Shown here in pieces: positions 36,101-40,981 of a stretch of 40,981 nt of DNA. How positions within the stretch are numbered: position 1 is the stretch's first letter; every line of letters begins with the position of its first letter. The notes beneath the pieces were generated by a model. It made no database searches. It saw nothing but the letters and a program-made list of their open reading frames with translations, and had not been told where the DNA came from. The DNA comes from Olivibacter domesticus (GTDB taxonomy: Bacteria; Bacteroidota; Bacteroidia; Sphingobacteriales; Sphingobacteriaceae). Location of the stretch: assembly GCF_900109575.1 (NCBI RefSeq), contig NZ_FOAF01000017.1, positions 1 to 40,981 on the forward strand, read 5' to 3'. Made by a program: the position numbers and the translations under genes.

Positions 36101-36574
36101 TAGGGTTTCGATATATTCATTTTGATAGGTTATGTAAGGAGCTTTTAAATCTACCCAGTACCCCATCTTTTCTGTTAAATCGTTCCATACGTCTGTATAG
36201 CGCATTACTTCACGTCTACATGCATCATTGTATTCTTCAACGGAAATTTTTTTACCAATATCGTCTTTTGTTATGCCAAGTGTTTTTTCGACAGCTAATT
36301 CAATAGGAAGTCCGTGTGTATCCCAGCCGCCTTTTCTCTTAACTTGAAATCCCTTCAGGGTTTTATACCTGCAAAATATATCTTTAATCGTACGCGCCAT
36401 AACATGATGTATACCAGGCATACCGTTTGCCGATGGAGGTCCTTCGTAAAATGTATAGGGTTTTGCCGCCGGCCTATTGGTAATGCTTTTTTCAAAAATT
36501 TGTTTTGCTTGCCAATTAGCCAATATGCTGGCACCTATATTCGGGAGATCGAGCTGTTTATATTCCTTGTACAT
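33161..36574 (-). CDS. ileS: Isoleucyl-tRNA synthetase, long (type 2, eukaryote-like) form
   Basis: IleRS charges tRNA-Ile with isoleucine and edits mischarged valine. The 1137 residues exceed the roughly 940 of E. coli IleRS and fit the type 2 group. The HIGH-equivalent is GIHH (54-57, in PPSANGMPGIHHVM). The editing domain with the Thr-rich TTTPWTLP (about 240) follows, and KMSKR lies at 687-691. The C-terminus lacks the four-Cys zinc finger of E. coli and instead has a longer extension. Type 2 enzymes are known for low sensitivity to mupirocin; that is an expectation, not a sequence observation. A perfect -7 element lies just upstream. It leads a likely ileS-dksA-like-lspA transcript. Confidence 0.95.
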   Translation of the reverse strand: MYKEYKQLDLPNIGASILANWQAKQIFEKSITNRPAAKPYTFYEGPPSANGMPGIHHVMARTIKDIFCRYKTLKGFQVKRKGGWDTHGLPIELAVEKTLGITKDDIGKKISVEEYNDACRREVMRYTDVWNDLTEKMGYWVDLKAPYITYQNEYIETLWWILKELYNKNLLYKGYTIQPYSPAAGTGLSSHELNQPGTYKPVKDTTIIAEFRIVKDQVHPLIPQLFEEDGEDTSFIAWTTTPWTLPANCALVVGKNIDYVKVRTFNQYTYEPISVVLAKNLVDKYFKKEAQDLPFQQYKEGDKLIPWEKAATFKGQDLLNLRYEQLLPYVTNEDLQNNAFRVIAGDFVTTEDGTGIVHAAATFGADDFRACQENGVPGVFVKDENGKDVPIVDKRGRFVKEITDFAYRFVKEEYYSDEERSAADFKPTDVLIAIKLKEDNKAFDVKKYEHSYPHCWRTDKPVLYYPLDSWFIKTTAVKNRLVELNKTINWKPEATGTGRFGNWLENLVDWNLSRSRYWGTPLPIWRSEDENEEICIGSIPELRERISYSLTTNVLDREESEKLRTYLNNLDADKFDLHRPYVDDIVLVSDNNQKLFREPDLIDVWFDSGSMPYAQWGLDHDKLAKGDKLPFKDGFTGAYPADFIAEGVDQTRGWFFTLHAIATMLCDSVAFKNVVSNGLVLDKNGNKMSKRLGNAVDPFVTIEKYSADATRWYMISNAAPWDNLKFNEEGLDEVRRKFFGTLYNTYAFFALYANIDNFSYEEADIAIKDRPEIDRWIVSLLNSLTKEIDVYYADFEPTKAARAIQNFVDEHLSNWYVRLCRRRFWKGEYTADKISAYQTLYNCLDTIAKLMAPIAPFFSDQLFLDLNSVTGKDHSESVHLSNYPVYHEELVDKPLEERMTLAQDISSLTLSLRKKVGINVRQPLNKILLPVLDDTFSTKVEKVKDLILSETNIKEIEFIEDTSGIIRKKIKPNFKTLGPKVGKDMKLVSGVINTFGESEIDQLEKSGSYAIPNTSHIITLEDVEIIAEDVAGWQVANIDKLTVALDVNISTSLKNEGIARELINRIQTLRKELKFEVTDKINVTVSNSSIIADAIKNNLSYISTEILANSFKVDNNLTVGERVEIETTELNVLIEKV

Positions 36575-36604
36575 CAGTGTATTAATTCCAAAAATTTAAG
36601 GATG

Positions 36605-36612
36605 CAAAGTTA
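36605..36612 (-). promoter_or_regulatory. -7 element of the ileS promoter
   Basis: On the minus strand TAACTTTG (36612-36605) matches TAnnTTTG and ends 30 bases before the ileS ATG. No TTG is found at the right spacing. Confidence 0.5.
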
Positions 36613-36761
36613 AGGTTTTAAGCTGAGAAGTGGAAGTGCTGAAACTTAATATATATCTTTTAGCCAGCTAGGCAAACAATGGTTTGAGCGTGTTGAGCTT
36701 AGAGAATGTGGAATATTATTTGTTATCTTTAACAAGAAGTTCACTATTAGCAGGCATAAAT

Positions 36762-36989
36762 ATGAATAAATATTTAAAGAGAGGAATTGGCATTACCCTC
36801 GTTGGGATAGCACTAATTGTATTGGGAATGTATTTAAAAAGAGTTGAGAGCGGCCTCTATGGTATTACGTTAATAGTTGGCGTCGTAACATTTGGAGTAG
36901 GTTTTGTAACGATTGTGTATAGCTTGATTAGAAAGATCGAGCGACAAAGTATTTTGGATACGAGGAATAAGCAATCTAATGATGAATAA
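36762..36989 (+). CDS. Small two-helix membrane protein, unknown function
   Basis: From the ATG at 36762 this is a 75-residue protein with two membrane segments (about 8-25, GIGITLVGIALIVLGMYL, and about 33-55, GITLIVGVVTFGVGFVTIV) and a polar tail. The open frame reaches back to a TTG at 36684, but the extra 26 residues look unlike a signal and have no start context, so the ATG is preferred. The stop overlaps the dgkA start by 11 bases, so the two proteins are probably made together. No recognised family. Confidence 0.65.
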   Translation: MNKYLKRGIGITLVGIALIVLGMYLKRVESGLYGITLIVGVVTFGVGFVTIVYSLIRKIERQSILDTRNKQSNDE

Positions 36990-37347
36990 CAGGTATTTTA
37001 TAGATGCACTGCGTGCGGCAGTTGAAGGTATAACGCAATCTTTCAAAAGCGAGCGGAATTTTAGAATTCATAGTATCGCTGCTGCTGGTGCTGTTTTATT
37101 TGGTTTTCTATTTCATTTGACCGCAGAAGAGTGGTGTTGGATTGTTTTATCAATTGCGGTAGTATTGCTAACTGAACTGGTTAATACAGCACTGGAAGCT
37201 TTAACGGATTTAGTTATGCCTGATTATCATGATTTGGCGAAAAAAGCAAAGGATGCAGCAGCAGGTGCTGTACTTATCGCTGCAATTTTCTCATTGACCT
37301 GCGGAAGTATCATTTTTTTACCTAAACTTGTAAGTTTAATTCGATAA
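36979..37347 (+). CDS. Diacylglycerol/undecaprenol kinase family membrane protein
   Basis: This 122-residue integral membrane kinase belongs to the DgkA family. It starts with the amphipathic SFKSERNFRIH (about 21-31), then has three membrane segments. The conserved active-site region is TELVNTALEALTD (E66, N69, E73) and KDAAAGAVL (D92). E. coli DgkA phosphorylates diacylglycerol, while many relatives in other bacteria phosphorylate undecaprenol and so feed the lipid carrier used by MraY. Either is possible here. Two Met codons start the frame (36979, 36982). The recO gene follows after 11 bases. Confidence 0.9.
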   Translation: MMNNRYFIDALRAAVEGITQSFKSERNFRIHSIAAAGAVLFGFLFHLTAEEWCWIVLSIAVVLLTELVNTALEALTDLVMPDYHDLAKKAKDAAAGAVLIAAIFSLTCGSIIFLPKLVSLIR

Positions 37348-37358
37348 TTCTTTTTGAA

Positions 37359-38081
37359 GTGTTGCATAAAACTAGAGGTATTGTTCTTCGAACAACTCCT
37401 TACGCTGAAAGCAGTGTAGTGGTTCAGGTTTTTACAGAAAAATTTGGCGTACAATCTTATCTTGTTAATGGCGTCAAAAAAGCTAAGGCAAAAATAAGTA
37501 TAAACGTTTTGCAGCCATTACATTTGCTCGAACTTGTCGTATATCAGAAAAATTCTGGTGGACTTCAGCGAATGGCTGAGGCAAGGCAATTGCCTCCCTT
37601 TCAACGCATACCGTACGATATCATAAAAAGTTCTTTGGTGCTGTTTTTGAATGAGATGCTTTATAAAAGTGTTAAGCAGCAAGGTCCTGACGATGCCATG
37701 TTTGAATTTGTATTTAATGCGGTTAATTGGTTAGATTCTTCTGAGAGAACTCCTGTCAATTTTCACCTTTATTTTCTTCTTAAGTTTACCCGATATTTAG
37801 GTTTTTTTCCGGCGCCTCAAGAATTAGGGCAACATTTTTTTGATTTAAAGGATGGCGTATTCACTAGTTATCCACCTAATCATTCATTGGTTCTGCACGA
37901 ACCTCATACAAGCCAATGGGCTTCCATCTTAACCAGTCGGCTTACAACGCTGGAAAATGTAAAAATTTCCAACACTGATAGAAGAGTGCTGCTACATAAA
38001 CTAATTGATTTTTATCGTCTCCACATTGATAATGTAGGTGACATAAAGTCTTGTGAAATCTTAGAGGAAGTACTTGGTTAA
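37359..38081 (+). CDS. recO: DNA repair protein RecO
   Basis: RecO acts in the RecFOR pathway, helping load RecA onto gapped DNA coated by SSB. The 240 residues start with the OB-fold segment TRGIVLRTTPYAESSVVVQVFTEKFG (about 5-30), the family's best-conserved part, followed by LQPLHLLELVVY. The C-terminal half is helical (RYLGFFPAPQELG). The usual zinc-finger Cys set of many RecO proteins is not visible. The start is the GTG at 37359. It is 11 bases behind the dgkA-type gene and probably in the same transcript. Confidence 0.92.
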   Translation: MLHKTRGIVLRTTPYAESSVVVQVFTEKFGVQSYLVNGVKKAKAKISINVLQPLHLLELVVYQKNSGGLQRMAEARQLPPFQRIPYDIIKSSLVLFLNEMLYKSVKQQGPDDAMFEFVFNAVNWLDSSERTPVNFHLYFLLKFTRYLGFFPAPQELGQHFFDLKDGVFTSYPPNHSLVLHEPHTSQWASILTSRLTTLENVKISNTDRRVLLHKLIDFYRLHIDNVGDIKSCEILEEVLG

Positions 38082-38118
38082 TGATTTTTTAATATAAGTT
38101 GAATTTTTTTAATATAGC

Positions 38119-39099
38119 ATGTGTGATTTTTTATTTACTAAACAAACTTTTTTAAGAATAACACTATTCAATTTTTTTGTATTTTATTCGCTTGGCTCTT
38201 TGAGCGCGCAGGAAATTTCCACATATGCGCATGCTGAATTAATAAAGAAGCACATAAATAACTTAGCAGCGGATAAAATGAAGGGAAGGGGCACAGGGAG
38301 CCGAGAGATAAACCGAGCGGCAAAATATATTGAGAAGTACTTCGAAAAGTATAAATTAAAACCACTTGGATCAAAAGGGTATAAACAACCCTTTATTGCA
38401 AAGGTAACTAAGGTTGTGGTTAAAGATAGCCTGCGAAAAGCGAATAATCTAATAGGCTTTTTGGATAATAATGCACCCTATACAATTATAGTAGGTGCAC
38501 ACTATGATCACCTTGGTTTAGGAAAACAAGGAAGCTCCAAAGATTCATTGCCTGAGGGGAAAATTCATAATGGAGCAGATGATAATGCTTCGGGTGTTGC
38601 AGGCTTACTCGAATTAGCAAGGTACTTTTCTCAAAACGATGTAAAAGAAAATCTTAACATACTTTTTATTGCTTTTTCAGGTGAAGAACTCGGGTTGCTA
38701 GGTTCTAAATATTATGTCAATCATCCGGTTATACCACTTGATAAGATAAGTTTTATGTTGAATATGGATATGATTGGGCGCTATAATGCCGAAAGGGGCG
38801 TTGGGGTGGGAGGATTCGGAACAAGTGATAAATGGCCGAGTATTTTCGAAGGGGTCGAGACTGATGTTAAATTTTTTACAGATAATGCCGGTAGCGGCGG
38901 TTCTGATCATGGGTCTTTTTATGCCAAGGGTATTCCGGTATTATTTTTTCATACTGGAGACCATCCCGATTACCATAAGCCATCTGACACATCGGAAAAA
39001 ATTGATTCGGAAAGCGAGGCCAAAATTATTGATTTTGAAATACGTTTGTTACTTAATGGTATGAAAGAAAATAAGCTTAACTTTACGAAAGTTAACTGA
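38119..39099 (+). CDS. Secreted M28-family metallopeptidase
   Basis: This 326-residue protein has a signal peptide (cleaved after about residue 30, in SLSAQE) and one M28 aminopeptidase-type zinc domain. The metal ligands are complete: H128 in GAHYDH, bridging D154 in NGADDNASG, E189/E190 in FSGEELG, D217 in NMDMIGR and H286 in DHPDYHKPSD. SGGSDHGSF (about 259-267) is also typical. It probably works in the periplasm or outside the cell and removes N-terminal residues from peptides. It follows recO by 37 bases and precedes the DUF72 gene by 29, so shared transcription is possible. Confidence 0.93.
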   Translation: MCDFLFTKQTFLRITLFNFFVFYSLGSLSAQEISTYAHAELIKKHINNLAADKMKGRGTGSREINRAAKYIEKYFEKYKLKPLGSKGYKQPFIAKVTKVVVKDSLRKANNLIGFLDNNAPYTIIVGAHYDHLGLGKQGSSKDSLPEGKIHNGADDNASGVAGLLELARYFSQNDVKENLNILFIAFSGEELGLLGSKYYVNHPVIPLDKISFMLNMDMIGRYNAERGVGVGGFGTSDKWPSIFEGVETDVKFFTDNAGSGGSDHGSFYAKGIPVLFFHTGDHPDYHKPSDTSEKIDSESEAKIIDFEIRLLLNGMKENKLNFTKVN

Positions 39100-39128
39100 T
39101 GATTGTTGAATATCAAAATTAGAACTAT

Positions 39129-40040
39129 ATGAAATTTGGACAGGTAGAAGACCCGAGCAAAATTGATTTTTCACTACCTTCAACTCATCCGGATACATAT
39201 GCGCTGCTCGAAAAAGCCGGAAATGGTACGGACATTTTTGAAGTATTTGTGGGATGTGCGAAATGGAATAAACAGGATTTAAAGGGGTTTTATCCACGTG
39301 GAACAAAGGATGAATTATCGTATTATGCATCCCAATTCAATGCTATTGAGTTAAATGCTACTTTTTATAATTCTCCGGATAAACAACAAGTAGATGTATG
39401 GAAAAATAAGGTGCCAGAGGGCTTCAAGTTTTTCCCAAAGATACCCAATACTGTTAGTCATTTTAGGCGGCTTGTGAATTCAAAAGAGCCAACAGAAGCT
39501 TTCTGCGATGCGATCAGCTTTTTTGAGGATAAATTAGGTATGACGTTTTTACAGATGCATGATAACTTTAAACCTAGCCAGTTCGATCGATTAAAGGAAT
39601 ATGTTACCTCTTTTCCAAAAGGTATACCTTTAGCAATTGAGGTTAGAAATGAAGAGTGGTTTGCCGATAAAGATGCGAGTGAAAAATATTTCTCACTGTT
39701 AGAGAAAGAAAAGGTTGCTAATGTTGTGGTTGATACTGCCGGTAGAAGAGATTTGTTACATATGCGCTTAACAACCCCTCAGGCTTTTGTTCGATATGTA
39801 GGGGCTAACCATAAAAGTGATTACGCTCGTTTAGATGATTGGATCGATCGTATTAAAGAATGGAGAGATAAGGGGCTTAAGTCACTTTATTTTTTTGTAC
39901 ATCAAAATATAGAGAAGGAATCTCCTTTACTTTCGGCGTATTTTATTGAGAAACTTAATCTGGCTTTTCACTTGGATTTAAAGTTGCCAGCTAGTCAAAT
40001 TGATATGAATCAACAACAGGCCTCTCTTCACTTAAAGTAA
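39129..40040 (+). CDS. DUF72 (YecE-like) TIM-barrel protein
   Basis: This 303-residue cytoplasmic protein is of the DUF72/YecE family, a TIM-barrel fold of unproven biochemical function. Markers are FVGCAKWNK (about 40-48), FNAIELNATFYNSP (about 70-83), KIPNTVSHFRRL, LQMHDNF, PLAIEVRNEEWF (about 167-178), and the C-terminal LYFFVHQNIEKES, whose Asn/His region is conserved in the family. It ends 10 bases before a strong convergent terminator. Confidence 0.9.
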   Translation: MKFGQVEDPSKIDFSLPSTHPDTYALLEKAGNGTDIFEVFVGCAKWNKQDLKGFYPRGTKDELSYYASQFNAIELNATFYNSPDKQQVDVWKNKVPEGFKFFPKIPNTVSHFRRLVNSKEPTEAFCDAISFFEDKLGMTFLQMHDNFKPSQFDRLKEYVTSFPKGIPLAIEVRNEEWFADKDASEKYFSLLEKEKVANVVVDTAGRRDLLHMRLTTPQAFVRYVGANHKSDYARLDDWIDRIKEWRDKGLKSLYFFVHQNIEKESPLLSAYFIEKLNLAFHLDLKLPASQIDMNQQQASLHLK

Positions 40041-40050
40041 GTGTGATTAT

Positions 40051-40093
40051 CTAAAAGAGAAGGCCAGTGTAACTAACCGGCCTTCTCTTTTAG
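40051..40093. terminator. Bidirectional terminator
   Basis: CTAAAAGAGAAGGCC (40051-40065) and GGCCTTCTCTTTTAG (40079-40093) form a perfect 15-bp stem with a 13-base loop. It serves the DUF72 gene on one side and overlaps the stop codon of the convergent gene on the other. Confidence 0.9.
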
Positions 40094-40734
40094 AATCGTT
40101 TGTTTAACTCATCTTGCAAACGTCTATTTAACTTTTGTTCGCGTTCCATTGATTTTTTGCGGTGTTGGTCAAACTCTTCCTTCAATTCGTCAAGCGTTTT
40201 CTTAGCGTCTGCTGTTACGGTATGACTTTGCCTATAACGATAAACATAAAAAAGAAGTGCAAACATTAATATACCTATTAAACACCATACAAAAGTGTTA
40301 TATGTGCTTTTGGATAAAAGTATACCTAGGAAACTGAAGCTTTCCTTTTGGTCTCTAGTGGTTTTAAGCTCCTGATTTATTTGAATTAAACTATCTTTCA
40401 AAGAAGAAACCTCATTATCGTGATTGTTTAAGGTAGTGTTTACATTGCTTAATTTAGATTGCATCCCTTTCAGGGAGTCGACTATATTTTTTTCTAATTT
40501 TTCTAAAGAAGTCTTTTTTACAACCTTATATTCCTGGTAGTTATTAGAGGATTTGTTTATGTAGTCAAATTGACTTGCAATAGTACCCCCATTTAACGAA
40601 TTATGAGGAGTGGCGAATGGTGTATTGACTGTTTTTGATTGGTTACTTTTGTTATCGCTAGGAGTGGATTGGGCTAAAGAGAAGAGAGGAAAGGCTATTA
40701 TCGATGCGATTAATATAATTTTTTGTTTTTGCAT
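40090..40734 (-). CDS. Signal-peptide, coiled-coil, single-helix membrane protein of unknown function
   Basis: The 214 residues start with a signal peptide (about 1-21, ending SLAQ), then a polar Asn/Ser-rich stretch, the segment GGTIASQFDYINKSSNNYQEY (about 49-69), a coiled coil (about 74-128), one membrane helix (about 146-164, TFVWCLIGILMFALLFYVY), and a second basic coiled coil to the end. With the signal removed, the first coiled coil should lie in the periplasm and the second in the cytoplasm. Relatives I recall from Bacteroidota are sometimes labelled tRNA guanine-N1 methyltransferase, but nothing here resembles a methyltransferase. Confidence 0.8.
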   Translation of the reverse strand: MQKQKIILIASIIAFPLFSLAQSTPSDNKSNQSKTVNTPFATPHNSLNGGTIASQFDYINKSSNNYQEYKVVKKTSLEKLEKNIVDSLKGMQSKLSNVNTTLNNHDNEVSSLKDSLIQINQELKTTRDQKESFSFLGILLSKSTYNTFVWCLIGILMFALLFYVYRYRQSHTVTADAKKTLDELKEEFDQHRKKSMEREQKLNRRLQDELNKRF

Positions 40735-40867
40735 AGTATGTAAAAGGTTTTAATGTTTTTACTTTTTCGCAAATATACAGATCCTAATTACGGAGACCTA
40801 AAAAAAAGTAAGAAAGCTGATAAGGCTTATTATAGGATGAACATATATAGTATTTATATGCATAAAA

Positions 40868-40897
40868 AAAGCACTTAAAAATGCTTTTAAGTGCTTT
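40868..40897 (-). terminator. Terminator of tRNA-Val
   Basis: GCACTTAAAA (40871-40880) and TTTTAAGTGC (40885-40894) form a perfect 10-bp stem over ATGC, extendable by three A-T pairs. On the minus strand a run of T follows. It lies eight bases past the tRNA end. Confidence 0.85.
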
Positions 40898-40902
40898 AGA
40901 TA

Positions 40903-40980
40903 TGGTGGAGGCTACTGGATTCGAACCAGTGACCCTCTGCTTGTAAGGCAGATGCTCTGAACCAGCTGAGCTAAGCCTCC
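40903..40980 (-). tRNA. tRNA-Val (anticodon TAC), CCA encoded
   Basis: The minus strand folds as a tRNA with acceptor GGAGGCT/AGCCTCC, D arm AGCTCAGCTGGTTCAGAGC, anticodon stem TCTGC/GCAGA around loop CTTACAA, and T arm with TTCGAAT. Anticodon TAC reads valine codons ending in A and, after modification, others. The 3' CCA is encoded (40905-40903), unlike in the tRNA-Arg of this window. The window ends one base past its 5' end, so its promoter is not visible. Confidence 0.95.
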
Positions 40981-40981
40981 T

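Noticed and set aside
36684-36761. TTG start for the small membrane protein before the dgkA-type gene
   Set aside because: The added residues lack any start context, and the ATG at 36762 gives a compact two-helix protein.

Overview
The window is a chromosomal segment of a low-GC Gram-negative bacterium of the phylum Bacteroidota, most likely Sphingobacteriaceae-like. The phylum call rests on several signals. Promoter-like sites match the Bacteroidota -7 element TAnnTTTG, some with a TTG about 19-23 bases upstream. Most genes lack a Shine-Dalgarno sequence. FtsZ ends in a long linker and the tail NSFLHDNVD, FtsI carries a single PASTA domain, LspA and MraY carry large inserts, and there is a small histone H1-like protein and a serine palmitoyltransferase. 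The genus is not resolved. Family names come from reading motifs, not from a database search.

Layout. Bases 1-1428 are an apparently intact two-ORF insertion sequence of the ISL3/ISAon1 type with imperfect 25-bp terminal inverted repeats. It is followed by a tRNA-Arg(ACG) on the minus strand with its own promoter and terminator. Bases 1.8-6.4 kb hold an alpha/beta hydrolase, a small basic ORF, a glycolytic GAPDH coupled to a GNAT acetyltransferase, phosphoglycerate kinase, and a convergent BON-domain lipoprotein.

Bases 6.8-22.7 kb hold the complete division and cell-wall (dcw) cluster: mraZ-rsmH-ftsL-like-ftsI-murE-mraY-murD-ftsW-murG-murC-ftsQ-ftsA-ftsZ. All genes are on the plus strand, with short gaps or overlaps. 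The only notable gaps are the mraZ leader, which holds GTGGG repeats resembling a MraZ operator, and the ftsA-ftsZ gap, which holds four TTTTCCACA boxes. The mur genes build the UDP-MurNAc-pentapeptide (meso-DAP type), MraY and MurG make lipid II, FtsW and FtsI polymerise and cross-link septal wall, and FtsQ/FtsL/FtsA/FtsZ form the divisome.

Bases 22.8-24.7 kb hold a serine palmitoyltransferase preceded by an apparent 36-codon coupled ORF, then the histone H1-like gene. From 24.8 to 36.6 kb the minus strand carries dapA, ligA, a small membrane protein, acnA, a SIMPL-domain protein, lspA, a DksA-like protein and a long ileS. From 36.7 to 40.0 kb the plus strand carries a small membrane protein, a dgkA-type kinase, recO, an M28 peptidase and a DUF72 (YecE-like) protein. 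The right end has a convergent coiled-coil membrane protein and a tRNA-Val(TAC).

Most of the window is conserved housekeeping DNA. I found no CRISPR array, phage, toxin-antitoxin pair or defence island. The observations most worth a second look are regulatory: the boxes before mraZ and between ftsA and ftsZ, the small ORF coupled to the palmitoyltransferase, and the double C-terminal tail of FtsZ.
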